Source: Castanea sativa
Taxonomy: Eukaryota > Streptophyta > Magnoliopsida > Fagales > Fagaceae
Reading direction: 5' to 3'
DNA length: 64,000 nucleotides
NCBI RefSeq assembly: GCF_040712315.1
Contig: NC_134019.1
Coordinates: 34,629,873-34,693,872 of the forward strand
Part shown: positions 21,525-33,307 of the stretch, in pieces
Position numbering within the stretch: the stretch's first letter is position 1
How the letters are laid out: each line of letters begins with the position of its first letter
The notes under the pieces: model-generated
Databases searched by the model: none
Seen by the model: only the letters and a program-made list of their open reading frames with translations
What the model was told of the DNA's origin: nothing
Position numbers and translations under genes: made by a program

Positions 21525-23621
21525 TAGGGGTGGCAAAATCCGACACGACTCACGAACCCGATATGGCTAATCCGTTTATAAACAGGGCATGGGTTGAGGC
21601 TAAACGGGTTTGGGTTAAATTCGGGTTGACATGGCTGACTCGTTTATTAAACGGGTCGTGTTCGTGTTCAACCTATTAAACTTATTTAACCCGTTTGACC
21701 TGATTAGCTTATAAAAGTAATTTTACAATTTTACTCTTAAAACCTAGGTATATAAGCTTAGCTATGGTTTATTCTCCTGCTCAAAACCAGAACTCACGCC
21801 TCTCTAGACCTTGTGTCTCTTCATGTTCATCAACAGTCAATACTCTGTCTCCTCAAACTCTTCTTCTTCTCCTCAAAACTCTAGCCGATCCTATAGGTAC
21901 AGATTTTTCTACAATCTACACTATAAAATCAAAACCCTAGCCGCCTCATGTTTCTCAACCCTTTACTCTCTCTTCCCCTCGAATCCCTAGCCGACCCCTC
22001 TAATATCTCTTCCCCCCAAAACCGTGGCTGCCCTCTCTACTCTCTGTTCTCCTTCACAACTTCATAACTTCACCAATTCTTTTTCTTCAGCTTTCAACCA
22101 TCGAATCCCCTAGCAAGGTATACATGTTACATATTTTTGTTTTGTTTTCTTACTTATGAAATTTTTAGTAATTGTAGATTTTGTTTATTGTGTTAACAGT
22201 TAATCATTATCAGTTTGTATTCTTTATGCATAAAGGCTGGGAAAGAGTCTTTAGAAATAAAAACTTGAAGTTTGGTGCAGTGGACTCTTTTTCCTTGAAA
22301 ATGCAGCAATTCCTTTCAGCCCAAATGCACAAAGGCTGGGAAAGCTAAGGTATAAATTCGCAATTTTCTTTTGTTGCCATAAAAATTTTACATTTATTAC
22401 TTTATCACTCTTAGATTTAAGACTATTGTAGTAAAGATGTTAAAAGATAGAAATTTTATTAGATACTATATGATAAAAAGAACATGTAACATCAAAATAG
22501 GGGAAAACCAGACCTATTTTGCAGAAAAATAAATACTGCAGAAAACAAACATAGCAGAAAAATAATACTGTGCAGAAAAATAACATTGTGCAGAAAAATA
22601 ACATTATGCAGAAAAACACCAATGTGCAGAAAAACTACACTGCAGAAAAATAAAATTGTGCAAAAAACACCACTGTGCAGAAAATCCATGTGTTTTTTGT
22701 GTATTGAATTTCATTGGGAATTAATAGAGTTTAGGTTCATTTTTATTTTCTAGAGGAATATGTGTTATTGGATGAATGGTTTTTGGTTCTATGTTGTGCT
22801 AGGAATATGCTAACCATATTTTGATGAAGGTAAAAGCGATTTAGCATCTTATTTTGTTTGTTGCTTCGTTGTTTTCTTGAAATCCTTATTCTATGCTGTG
22901 ATGAATGTTATTTTGTTCTTAATTTTTTTCTATTCGAAATGATAAGTTTTTAATGTTTCATTAAATTTTTCGATGTAGAACTTGCACAATCATAGTTGGA
23001 AGAGCTCATTGAAGATATAATGAACATGAATATCAATAAGGATGAGCACATGGAAGACACCTCTTCAATGGGACCCTTAATCTTTTCTAATCCAGTTTCT
23101 TAATCATTGATGTCTTTTCCTTTTCGATGTGGCACATGAAAAAATTGATATGCCATGTAATTATTTTGGTTTGTCTTTTAGTTTTTGATATGGCACTTGG
23201 ATGCCATGTAATAATCTTGGTTTTTTATTATGGAACTTTGACATATTATTGAATTTGATAGTATGGAGGTTGGAACATTTTGGACTAGTAATTTTATTTT
23301 GAAAGAATGAAAGAATTATTTGCTATTGCTATTATTTGAATTTTTATTACTTGATTTATGGTTGAATTATAAATTTAGATATATGGGAGTTGATAGCAGG
23401 TTATTCAGGTTAAGTTTAATTAAACAGGTTGTTCGGGTCATAATCAAACAGGTTATTAACAGGTTATTTGTGTCGATCCTAACGTGACCTACTAATTAAA
23501 CGGGTTAAGGAATCCCGACCCGTTTACTAAATAAGTTGGGTTCGGGTTGACCCATATAACATAATACTCACATCTCAACCTAACACGAACCCGACACGCG
23601 AACATGAATTGCCACCCCCTA
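21525..23621. mobile_element. 2.1 kb non-autonomous hAT element
   Basis: The ends are TAGGGGTGGCAA and TTGCCACCCCCTA. They are flanked by CGTACATA (21517-21524) and TGTACATA (23622-23629), an 8 bp duplication with one mismatch. Subterminal DNA is rich in CGGGTT/AACCCG motifs on both sides (for example ACGGGTCGTGTTCGTGTTC near 21652). The related repeat at 39755-39775 has a continuous, un-inserted version of the junction. No transposase frame is present, so movement would need a partner. Confidence 0.88.
22519..22690. repeat. Minisatellite inside the hAT element
   Basis: About nine imperfect repeats of 15-20 bp with core TGTGCAGAAAAATAACAT. On the - strand the array translates to repeats rich in Phe, Cys and Leu, which is why long frames appear there; this is a by-product of the repeat. 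Confidence 0.9.
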
Positions 23622-23931
23622 TGTACATATACTCAATCATGTGTATGCAACATCAAAACCTCGTCCATCCTGTGTCCATAGTCTCGTTTGATGCGTACAC
23701 ATCCTAACACAAAAACTAGAATTCTACATCTCAAATTAAATCAATTGCATGTGTTATTTTAAATTAAAGAGAAAAACAAAAGGAAAGACCAAAACTAAAT
23801 AAAAACTATATCATGGCTAGATTAAAATCATCAAACAAATATCACAATCATTTATCCAATCATATATGAATATTCAAGTTATCATCACACAAAGAACATG
23901 TAAAATTAACATAAGCATTAAGTAAATGCAC

Positions 23932-24002
<71 letters not shown>
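23932..24002. repeat. Compound (AAT)n(GAT)n microsatellite
   Basis: About 13 AAT-type repeats pass directly into about 11 GAT repeats. At this place the other copy of the surrounding repeat (40062) has only a short AATAATAAG. Confidence 0.95.
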
Positions 24003-24003
<1 letters not shown>

Positions 24004-24409
24004 TTATAATCAACCCAAGATCAGATTCATACATATCAAAAGATTTATAAACATAAGAAAATAAAATATAAGAATTTAAAGAAACTATATCAATGAACTC
24101 ATGTGAATCCTAGTAAGTAAAGGAAAAAAATCATAGATAGAAGACTCACCTAGCTTGGGATCATGAGTCTAGAGCTTTTTTAACTGACCCTCTAGTGCCT
24201 ATAACATGGAGATAAGATTAAGAACACAAGAGAGATTAAAGAGCACAATAGAACTTAGGTAGTCACAACTCAAGAATGAATGTTCAAAAAGTGTGTAAAA
24301 CACCTTAGAACGTTTAGAACCCTAATATGCAAATTACCAACACAAGCTTATTATCAAACAATGTAGGTGTGGAATATGAAAATAAGCTAAATCAGAATTG
24401 GTAAAACAA

Positions 24410-24830
24410 TCTAAATTGAAATTAATCACAACCACAACAGCAATTAAAAGGTAAAGATTAGGGGAAGAGAGATGCAAACACAAAGACAACGCAGCGATGT
24501 GTTATCGAAGAGGAAATCGAAGTCCTTGACGTAAAACCTCTCCACCGCTTTTCAAGCGGTCAATAATGCACTAAAGAATGAAGTTGAGATACATGAACAG
24601 CAGAAGACCGTCCAAGCCTAATCTACCCAGTGTACCTAAGCCCTCCAAGCTTCTCACTCCAACGAGGTTACGCCAAACCTTTGTCTTCTCTAACTTACCG
24701 AATTCTGCTATAGCCCATAGCATCAACCAATATCAATTGGTCCCTTCCTAACTGCTTCCCAAGCACCAAATAACCTTCTCACAGATATGGGTATGGTGAG
24801 AAAAGGATTTGGCTAAATGTACCTCTCGGT
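24410..24830 (-). repeat. Family L1 LTR fragment
   Basis: Blocks AGAGAGATGCAAACACA, GATGTGTTATCGAAGAGG and CTAAGCCCTCCAAGCT match the solo LTR at 12520-12720 in the same orientation. Only the part nearest the 3' end of the LTR is kept. It follows gypsy gag remains on the - strand, so the two may belong to one deleted element. Confidence 0.65.
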
Positions 24831-25040
24831 CTGATGTCTAATTACGGCCACCATGCATTGCTTGGCCATAGATTGGCTCTCCATCAGCTCCTCAACCCGA
24901 TCCTTAGATGGATACTTCATCTTCAGGTGCAAGGTGGAGGGTATGGCTACCATGGCGTGAAGTCAAGGTCTTGCCACAATAGCAGTGTAGGGGGAGTAGG
25001 GGGCAAGTCCCTTATAGATGGCCGAGCTACAAACATCACC

Positions 25041-26090
25041 CTAGATGATTAAGCACCAGTCCTTCCTAGGGTAGCCAGGATGACACTGATTGTACCTAAA
25101 GGTGGTCTTGCGAAAGTATTTCCTTGAGCTCTTGACCCTGTCTGGCCACCCTGTTGGTGCAAGAATTGCTTCAACTTTTCGCTTTAGACCAGCTGCTCTA
25201 GGTGATTCCACAAAGTCCTGCAATCTTCTGTGGTGTGTCTTTGCTCCTGGTGGTATTGGCAATGAAGGCTTTAGTTGCGCTTCATGAGATCTCTTCCCAT
25301 CTTGTTTGGCCAATGAAAGTATGGGTCATCTTTAATCTTCTCTAGGATTTAATGTATTGGCTCTTAGAACACCGTGTTGACCACTTGGGCAGCTGTAGAT
25401 GCGGATTGCCTAGCGAAATCTCTCCGAGGACAGTTATTGTTGTATTAATCCGACCTGAAATCCCTTCTGTCCTGAGAGATCACCTTAGCTTTTCCTTTTC
25501 CTTGCTGTTGATTTTCCTCGACCCGCTTGTATTTGTCAATACCATCCATGAACTGATGCACACTCTCGATGGGTTTCCCAGTCAAAGATTTCCTCAAACC
25601 GTGCTCAGCAGGTAGGCCGACCTTGAATGTCCTTATAGCCACGTTGTCGAAATTCCCATCTATCTCGTTAAACATTTCCCAAAATCTGTCGGAATATGTC
25701 TTCAGGGTTTTCCCTTCTTGTATAGTCATGGATAACAGGGAGTCCAAAGGCCAAGGAACCCTATTAAAAGTGACGAATCGAGATCCAAAGGCCCTCGAAA
25801 GCTCGTTAAAGGAGTTAATAGAGCCTTCCTTCAGGCCATCGAACCATCTCATCGCTACGGGTCCAAGACTCAACGAGAATACCTTGCACATCAAGGTTTC
25901 ATTCTTAGAGTGAATAGCCATTCTCTGGTTGAAATGACTAACATGCTCCACAGGGTCCATTTTGCCATTATACACGGTGAACATTGGTTGAGTGAACTGC
26001 CGAGAAGCCTTCCTACCTCAATCCTACAAATAAAGGGTGACTTGGAGATCTGGGTTAGGGCTCTGCTCATCGCATCGTTCCCACCAACGT
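25041..26090 (-). pseudogene. gag: Ty3/gypsy gag remnant
   Basis: The - strand reads DAMSRALTQISKSPFICRIE, then after a frame change near 25985 FTVYNGKMDPVEHVSHFNQR, followed by LCKV/GPVAMRWFDGL and FKVGLPAEHGLRKSLTG. This is the retrotransposon gag capsid domain found in many plant gypsy elements. Further on (25313 to 25050, other frame) a knuckle-like CQYHQEQRHTTEDC appears, with a stop before it. Protease and RT are missing. Frame changes and stops show it is dead. Confidence 0.85.
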
Positions 26091-26459
26091 AAGGAATACC
26101 CACTAAGTTTATACAAAGCAAGTTTAACTTTTCTCTCATAATAAATACTTTCAAAGTCAAATAAATCATCTAGATCAAGTAACCAATCAAGAAAATCTTC
26201 TTTATAAAAATAACCATTAAAACTTGCAATTTTTTATAAGGCCTATATAATTTTTTCTTACCAATAAGTTGTCCATAAGTTATGGCTTCACGACAATTAT
26301 CCCTATTATTTCCATGCTTCAATGACGGCATCCTAGCAAAGATATTTGTGAGTGCTAGCAGTACGTCATGTAATACTTGCTAAGTTTTCTGTCATCGGAA
26401 TTGCTACCGTTTCATACGTTAGCCACCAGACCAGGATAAGTCAAGGCTCTGATATCAAC
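26091..26459 (-). mobile_element. Leader of a second gypsy element with primer-binding site
   Basis: The - strand has TTGATATCAGAGCC right inside the LTR end (26444-26458), close to the plant initiator-Met tRNA complement TGGTATCAGAGC. Beyond is a leader matching 42690-42782 in its LTR-proximal part. The gag fragment next to it at 26090 probably comes from another element joined by rearrangement. Confidence 0.6.
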
Positions 26460-26854
26460 TGATGCGGGATGCAGAAGCATCAAAAAGCAAAACACGTCTA
26501 CTGCTAGAAAACAAGAAACAAAACATGTTCGCTTTTGAAAATAATCTCGAACCCACAAGGGTTCCTTGAATTCACACGGTTAAATCCACACGAAGAAAGG
26601 GTTCTGGAATCCACCAGAGAAACAATAGACAAAAGTTTGAATTTTTATTAATATCAATAATATTGAAAAACGTTTACAGACTTAACAGCTTATTTAAGAG
26701 CTTCGTAAAACTTGACCGACAAGAAAATATATTCTAAATTAACTCCTAATTAATGCCTAACTATAACAAGAACCAAATTTAACCTAAAAAATATTAAAAA
26801 CACCTAAAAATTACCTACCTATCACAAGTAAATTGTAGATTTTGTCCTACATCA
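26460..26854 (-). repeat. Gypsy LTR (family L2), unit B copy
   Basis: The + strand reading opens TGATGCGGGATGC and ends TACATCA. It is followed by CAAGT at 26855-26859, the same five bases that flank the related element in front of unit C (43160-43164). It matches 41507-41947 and 42783-43159. So an L2 element already sat at this site before units B and C separated. Confidence 0.8.
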
Positions 26855-27595
26855 CAAGTAATGCAGGATTAAGACTTGAGAGCCAACTTCATGTGCTTTT
26901 AGACGAAGTCATCCTAGTTATGGAGCTTGAAATAGAGGTAATCAATTAGCAATATTTCACATAATCTAAGTTGAAAATAGAAGAAGAAGGAAAATGGCTT
27001 TCTCCTTTGTCTGAAAAGTGTTAAAATCAACACAACAAAGTTGTCTTCATCTCGACCCAGGAAAAAAAAAGGAAGTTGTTTCATCTTATTTGATAAATTG
27101 AACCAAGGTGAAAAAATTGCCTTTAGTCCAGTGTGCACAAGCCCAAAATTACCACCCCATTCAGGCCCATTCCTAGACCAAATTGACTTAACAAGATCAC
27201 AAAAGCCGGGAAATGGCTTAGCAAGTCAAGGTTTTCATTGGAGGTAAAGAAGGTGTACTGTTTATTATTTATTATTTTAAATTATATTAATTTGTTTTGG
27301 ATTCAAAGCATGAGAGGGTCGTAGCATTGGGTACAAGTTTGAACAGAGAATAGAATTGTGTGTGGATGTGTATTGATTAGCTTTAAAAAAATCTGATATG
27401 GCAGGCTATTACTATGGAAACTGTGTATTACTATATAACATGGAATCAAAGTTAGAAAGTGTGTATTTATGTCATTTCATTTTATAAAAAAATTCGTACT
27501 ACAAAATTTTGATTCCTGTGTCTACACTTTTGATTGATCAGAAGATTTTTTTTTTTTTTTTTTTTTGATTTACCAATCCCAAAAGACACTTAATT

Positions 27596-29110
27596 AGAGT
27601 ATCAATAGGAGTGGAGCTAAAAATTTAGCTATTTGGCACCATATAAAGTTACTTTATCTATTTTATCTATTCATTTTACAAAATATCTAGCAGCAGTAGA
27701 TCTATTTTAGCTTTCAACAATAATATATCTACTACAATAAAATAATAAATCCATCACAATAAGCACAGAAAAAAAAAAGCCCTCATTTACTACCATCAAA
27801 TAATTTACTGAAATTGACTCAAATTTTCTACCATTGAAAAACCCAATTCCTCAATTGAATTTTTTTTATTTTTTATTTTTATAAAAAAGTAAATAAGCAA
27901 AGAACCTATTTTTATGGACTCTAGGACTGAAATACTAAAAAAAGAAATACAATTAACTAAACAAACTCAAATTGCTACCATTGAAAAACCCAATTCCCCA
28001 ATTGAAAAAAGTAGAGGAATTTCTTTGTATCTTTATTACTTACCCTAGTGGCAATGATAACACCAGTGACAACAGGAATGAAGGTGATAAAAATAGGAGA
28101 CAGGTACTCTTATAAAAATTGAAGGGACGGAAATAAGGAGACGAATTGACGCCGTAGGTGACTCTACTGTGACGGTTAAATTTGCTGAGTATCCGTCGTG
28201 CATGAGTTAATTGCGGATTCCCGATTGCGTGTCATTTGATATGTTTCGAATGGGCTTTTTCTTTATCCCCACACAAACGTGCATACTTGGGCTTCTTGCG
28301 ACACACGTTTGAAAAGACTCCTATATGGAAAGGAACTTGAGAAAGAAGTTGTATCCAAAAAGAAAGGTGACTCCACTCAATATAAATACCCCAGAAACCC
28401 TAAATATGAAGGTACGCATAATATTCTTAACTCTGGCACTCTAGGGTTAAAGAAACAAGACTCTAACTTGACCTTCGGAGGGTATTCAGCCGACACCACA
28501 CCGGTGCTCTCTCCTAGGTCCTTTATTTTCTTTTTGCAGGTGTTGCTTTTGTTCGAGGAGCTTGCAACTCACTGGTGATATTTTCGGCATCATCAAGGAA
28601 CAAGAGTGAGATAGGTAAGCCAACTCTCTCTCTTCGAAGTCATGAAACAAGCAAACATTGCAATGAAAAACAGTGTGGTGGCCCTAACAGCCTAAGTAAA
28701 TGACACCGAAAGACAACATAAGGACACGTTGTTGGCAACCACCGACAAGCAAAAGATAAGGCTGAGAGCTGAAATCTTGAGGAAATGGAGGCGAGAGCGC
28801 AAGGTCTGCAATGGAGCAAGCTTGAACCAGTTGATGGCAATGTAACTGAAGAGAGAGCAAGCAAGCAAGCATGTGGCAGTTGGAGAATAAAAGAATAAAA
28901 AAAACAAACAAATATTAATTTAAAAGATGGAGAGTAAAAAATGATTTTTTTTAGCTCTAAGCTACGGTGTACAGGTATATATAGCTGTGCACTATAGCAA
29001 CGAAAGTAAAATTTTTTACCTTTAGCTCTACTATTGCAACACTCTTTTTTATATGTAGTGGTGCTAAAAATAGTTTTTTAGCTTTTTAGCACTACTATTG
29101 CTAGTGCTCT
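27596..29110. mobile_element. PIF/Harbinger-like element, unit B copy
   Basis: Left end AGAGTATCAATAGGAGTGG and the complement of the right end (AGAGCACTAGCAATAGTAG) are inverted repeats, both continuing to GCTAAAA. TAA or TTAA stands at both edges, and unit C has a single TTAA at the matching place (44820-44823) with no insert. The ends resemble Tourist/Harbinger MITEs. The 1.5 kb interior carries a gypsy-type LTR fragment and no transposase. Confidence 0.65.
28200..28620 (+). repeat. LTR fragment nested in the Harbinger-like element
   Basis: A TATA-like CAATATAAATACC near 28377, then the block GACCTTCGGAGGGTATTC, GCCGACACCACACCGGTG and CTTTTTGCAGGTGTTG. I recognise this as a common plant gypsy LTR 3' part from memory only. 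No clear TG/CA ends. Confidence 0.5.
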
Positions 29111-29667
29111 TTTAACGGAATATTTGATGGAATTGACCGTTTTCAATTTTATGTGGAAATTGTTTTTAGGAAACACTACCTTTCCCTTAAAAAATGAACT
29201 TTTTTTTTTTTTATTGATTAGCTTAAAAAATTTGATATGGCAGAATGCTTATCTGTATTACTACCAAGGAATTTGTATTTGTGGAAAATTATTAGGTACT
29301 CCTAGAGTATCATAAATAAATACTCCTCCCTCTTAGTATATAAATAGTGGGTCCCACTTTAAATTTAATTAGTGGAATCCACCATTCATGTGAGAGGAAA
29401 GAGTACACATTTATGGTATTCTGGAAGTACACAATAATTCCTTTGTATTCGTTAGAAAGTGTGTATTGATTAGCTTTAAGAAATTCCGAATATGGCAGAA
29501 TGCTGCTAGTAGGTAATACACTCAACCTAATTATGGAAATTCTATATTACGACCAAGGAATCAAAGTAAGAAAAGTGTGTATTGACTAGGTCAAAAAAAA
29601 CAAATTTCTGATATTGCAGAATACTATTGGTGACTATCGACCTTATGGTGACTATCGAATTATGCTT

Positions 29668-29849
29668 GGGACACAACTTTTCGCACAACTTTGTGCCACA
29701 ACTCACCACATGGCGAGTTGTGATTGGTAATGATGTGCGCCCACATGGCTCACTAACATACCTTTACCAATCACAACTCGCCACATAGTGAGTTATGGCA
29801 CATAGTTGTGTCAAAAGTTGTCACAAAGTTGTGCCAAAAGTTGTGTCCC
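29668..29849. mobile_element. Foldback MITE, unit B copy
   Basis: Sister of the 7077-7247 element with the same GGGACACAAC ends and CAACTCGCCACAT arms. It has an extra GTTGTCACAAA segment in the right arm. It lies at the same position in the unit, so insertion predates the A/B split. Confidence 0.8.
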
Positions 29850-30092
29850 TAACATGATTCGGTGACTGTCAGTTTCAATTGCTTTTTTACCTATAAACCT
29901 ATGTACCCTTTAAGTTGTCCTGCTCGGGCAGCTGTACTACCCCACCACTCTGACTCTAGGTGAAAGGTGTGTTGGTAACAATATTGTTTTATGGTCTGAA
30001 TTAATAGTAGTCTTACCAATGCACCTTTCACCTATAGTTAGAGTGGTGGGTTTTACAAACACATTTTTCACTAAATGCACATTTCACCTTAA

Positions 30093-30431
30093 GGTCTGTT
30101 TGGATAAAACTTATTGCTGAAAACTGAAAACTGAACACATTGTAGTAAAATAATTTTTGAATGTGTGAATAGTATCGTGGGACCCATTTTTAATATATTT
30201 CTTAATAAAGTGCTTGTGGGTCCCATGAACAGTGCGTGAACAGTAACTTTGTCTCCCGCATAGTGCTGAACAATACCGGTTACTGTTCATAAACAGTAAC
30301 CGGCACAGTGAAAATAACGTGCATGAACAATACCGGCTACTGTTCATGCACGTTGAAAAAAAAAAGAAAAAAGATGGAGGAAATGCAAAAACTCAAAACG
30401 CAACCATTATAATCCGAATCCAAACGGTAAC
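30093..30431. mobile_element. hAT-like MITE, unit B copy
   Basis: Same ends as the A copy (GGTCTGTTTGGAT and ATCCAAACGGTAAC). It is about 70 bp longer because of an extra block of alternating GAACAGTAAC/GTTACTGTTC inverted repeats at 30238-30352. Confidence 0.7.
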
Positions 30432-30460
30432 TTAGTCAGAGTAGTCCGACAGAAGAGGAG

Positions 30461-30462
<2 letters not shown>

Positions 30463-30502
<40 letters not shown>
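30463..30502 (+). promoter_or_regulatory. (AT)20 tract at the possible TATA position of gene B
   Basis: A 40 bp AT run about 250 bp before the start codon, flanked by the same GAGGAGTA and GCATCCCTGC as in units A and C. It is twice as long as in A and absent as a repeat in C. Confidence 0.45.
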
Positions 30503-30505
<3 letters not shown>

Positions 30506-30565
30506 TCCCTGCTGGTATAACTCGGACCATCAGCTTAATTCCTTCTGCCTCCACTATCGGAGAGA

Positions 30566-30618
30566 CAGAAAACAAAAACAAAAACAAAAACAAAAACAAA
30601 AACAAAAACAAAAAAAAC
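30566..30618 (+). repeat. (ACAAAA)n repeat in the gene B leader region
   Basis: About eight ACAAAA repeats where A and C carry a plain A tract. The open frames read through it on both strands are by-products. Confidence 0.9.
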
Positions 30619-30749
30619 TTATGCTTCATTACCTTTTTGTAAACCCTCTTCTGCTCCTCACACGGTTTAAACTTTTTGCATAACGTCCTACGCTCTTCCT
30701 AGTTCCTATCCTTTGACAATTCTAGGATATCATATTTTTTGTCTCCTCC

Positions 30750-31068
30750 ATGGCCAGGTAACACTGGCTAGCTAAAGTTATTTGTGTATGTGAGTGTGGA
30801 GAGAGACTTCTTATTCTTTTCCTGTAATATTGATTCTTTTTGCAACAGCTTGCATTTGAGCGTTAAAGACATTACAGAAATCGTGACCCTCCTAATCCTC
30901 GTTCTTATGCTAATTGCTAAAGTCCGCAAGTGTATAAGATATTTCAGAAGCGGTGGCCAAATGGTGGTTTGCAGCAACGTCACCGGTGGTGATGGCACTA
31001 CCAACAACCAAATGGGTACATATCAAACTTCAGAATGTTCATGCATAAAGTACTCTCTTACTATATAA
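30750..31068 (+). CDS. Small membrane-peptide gene, copy B (two exons)
   Basis: Exon 1 ATGGCCAG at 30750-30757, intron 30758-30848 (91 bp, ends TTTTTGCAACAG), exon 2 30849-31068. The product is about 75 residues: MAS, then LHLSVKDITEIVTLLILVL, a Lys/Arg/Cys part (KVRKCIRYFRSGG) and an Asn/Thr/Gly tail ending CIKYSLTI. Compared with A it has SGG where A has SCC, and an earlier stop. Splice sites, intron length and frame match A exactly. Substitutions between copies do not break the frame, which hints at selection, but recent duplication could explain it too. No known family. Confidence 0.6.
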
Positions 31069-31258
31069 ATATATTTTTTGATCAACAGAACACGCCATCT
31101 CACAAAACTGCTAGCAACAGTTGGAGAAGCGGAGCTCTATATAAACACTAAGAACTACATTCACGCACCTGATGTGAGACACACTGCTTTATTTATTTAT
31201 TTAGGGGTTAGTTCAATAAGGTAGCATGGTGACTCTGAGGTGTTTGGACAGATATTAG

Positions 31259-31393
31259 AGGGTGTTTGATATTGCATTTTAAACAATATATTTTCGTATT
31301 TAAACAATATTATACGTATTTTCACACATTTTTTTCATCCATGCGTATTTTCAAAAAATATAACAACATTACTAGAATAACATTATCAAAGAG
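31259..31393. mobile_element. Small MITE after gene B
   Basis: Sister of 8529-8663: GGGTGTTTGATA at the left, AACATTATCAAAGAG at the right. Absent from unit C. Confidence 0.6.
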
Positions 31394-31439
31394 CCAAGTT
31401 TTCCTAATGTTAGAGGATCAGGCTTAATCCCATTCTTGG

Positions 31440-32280
31440 GGCCTATTATACCATCCAGGTAGTACTATGGACCCAAAAATGGGCTTTGCTCCAGATCTTC
31501 TCTGCCGACCCTTTCTTATGCACTGTGTTTCCTTTTGGCTACATCTGGGGTGTGTATTATATGGTTTGTGCTTATTCTCGTTCATTCCCACCCAAAAAAA
31601 AAAAAGAAAAAAGAAAAAAGAAAAAAGAAAATTGAGACGTGAGATTGGTGTGACTCTACTTCTTGTTTTGTAATGTTTTTAGTTGTAAAAGTCGGTGATC
31701 TTAATCTTCTATAGTGTGTGGTTTAATTTGTTTTGGAAAAGTATAGTTTTTACTTTTTATCATATATGTGCGCGTCAACATATATTTTTGGAATATTATG
31801 CTAGAGTGTTAGTGGATTCCCAATCCATTTGAATTGATTTAATTAATTGAAAAAGATCTATCACAGATTGTGGGATTTTTTAAATTATTAATTTGTATTT
31901 TGCAAAATATTTTGGTTTTAATTTTTGTAAAATGAACCCCAAAAGAATTTTTTTAAAATATTTTTTAGGGTTAAGATTTATGTAAAATTGTAAAGTAGTT
32001 GGATTTTGTCATCTTATTAAGCCTAAATTAAATTTGGGCTATGGTTGGGGCTAAAGGAGAGGTACGTTAAGGGTTGTGCACACTGGACTAAAGTAGTGCA
32101 TCTTATTCCTGGTAGCAATTGCTATGGGCCCAAAAAGGGCTTTGTTCCTGATCTTGTCAAGTGGGACCTTTATTGTGCTGTGTGCTGTGTGCTGTGTGCT
32201 TTGCTTTTTGTTGGCTTCAGCTGGTGTGTATTGTGGTTGTCTTGTTATGCTGAATAAAATTCATTTTCATTCATCCCAAA
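31440..32280 (+). repeat. Two 3'-end modules in unit B
   Basis: The first (31440-32060) carries GACCCAAAAATGGGCTTTG, GTGTATTATATGGTTTG and an A-rich tail at 31593. The second (32085-32276) carries GGGCCCAAAAAGGGCTTTG, a short GTGCTGT repeat, and GAATAAAATTCATTTTCATT before ATCCCAAAG. The head-to-tail repeat suggests repeated retroposition of one kind of transcript end. Confidence 0.55.
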
Positions 32281-32592
32281 GATTTATGTAATTTGACATA
32301 TACACGTTCTCTTTCATCTTCCTCCAAAGGTATCAAAAAAAAAAAGTTTTCATTTTCCTTGTCTTTTAGCCATCTAGCAACATTTTAGTTGTCAGACCTA
32401 GCCATTCTTCAACCCCATTAAAATTGATCGTAAAAACTTTCAAGTACGGCCAACATCATTAAAAAGATTTTGAAGCAATTATCCTAATCTACAAGAACTT
32501 TATTTAAGACCCGTGATGTGTTTCATTGTTGATATATGTTGGTTTAGGCTATAAATTTATGAAAGTCATGAAATAAATCACTTAGGAATTTG

Positions 32593-33307
32593 CTTTGGAT
32601 CCATTTAACTACCCAAAAGCATTCGTTTATTGGTTGGTTAGCTGTAAACAACAAACTCTCCACACGATATAGAAATTGTCTTGAAAGTTGAGATCACTCC
32701 TCTTCTTTGAATGTACTTTCACTTGAAGAGTTTGGGATGACATGATGAAGTTGTTTCTAGTTTCAAATGCTTAGATTGTGTGACAAGACTTGATTGTTTT
32801 TGGGGGGAGTAGAGAGTTAAAAGGGAAGGGCTAAGGTTAATAGGCTACAAATCTCCTTGGTGATCAATAGTCTACCACATTTAGCTGCAAAGGAATACCA
32901 TAATTCATGAAGATAAAATTTGGACTAAAGAGCAACTCAATGAGAAACATCGATCATTAAGGATGTCAGAGCTAGGCTGCAGTTTCAAACCAAGTTCTTT
33001 TAAATGCTACCATCTGTTGTAATTGGGGGATTGATCCAATGGTATTTTAATTTGATCCTAAAACTCCTGTGCTGCTGTGTTTTGTCAAAGTGTTATTGTG
33101 TTGTCCATTTGTATATATGTGTTATTTAGTTAGTGCAATTTTTCTTTGCTACCTACTTTGGCTTGTTTTGGTTTTGTAGTTAGATTTGTAATTTGGATGT
33201 AGCAGGGAGGTTCCCTATGCTAGTGTCTTCTCTTCTTTGGTTTGGGGTTTTCCTATGTACTTTGTTTCGTTTCAATAAATATAAGCTAAATTACCAAATA
33301 AATAAAT
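32593..33307 (+). mobile_element. 5'-truncated LINE 3' end in unit B
   Basis: AAATCACTTAGGAATTTG stands at 32575-32592 and again at 33308-33325, an 18 bp target duplication. The insert ends in AATAAATATAAGC and an AAATAAATAAAT tail. Decayed frames show LINE features: WLAVNNKLST early on and IHEDKIWTKEQLNEK near 32905, the region after the zinc-binding domain. Unit C has it at 47573-48949, so it inserted before B and C separated. Confidence 0.85.

Larger units (their letters stand above)
20881..24310. repeat. GAGTCGC repeat, copy 1 (interrupted by a hAT element)
   Basis: 20886-21480 and 23622-24310 match 39265-40370 segment by segment (GTGAGCACACCACCTTGTG, TACACATCAGCCAAATGG, GATGCGTACACATCC and others). 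It looks like LTR or internal DNA of a Ty3/gypsy-type element, recognised only in general form. Both copies lie after a minus-strand gene copy and before gypsy remains, so the repeat is part of the duplicated block. Confidence 0.7.

Noticed and set aside
22440..22690. Regular repeats with spacers, CRISPR-like at first sight
   Set aside because: Units are 15-20 bp, drift continuously, and lie inside a plant hAT element in eukaryotic DNA. It is a minisatellite.
30432..30629. Open frame with repeated Phe-Leu residues on the - strand
   Set aside because: It is the translation of the ACAAAA and AT microsatellites, with no conservation in units A and C.
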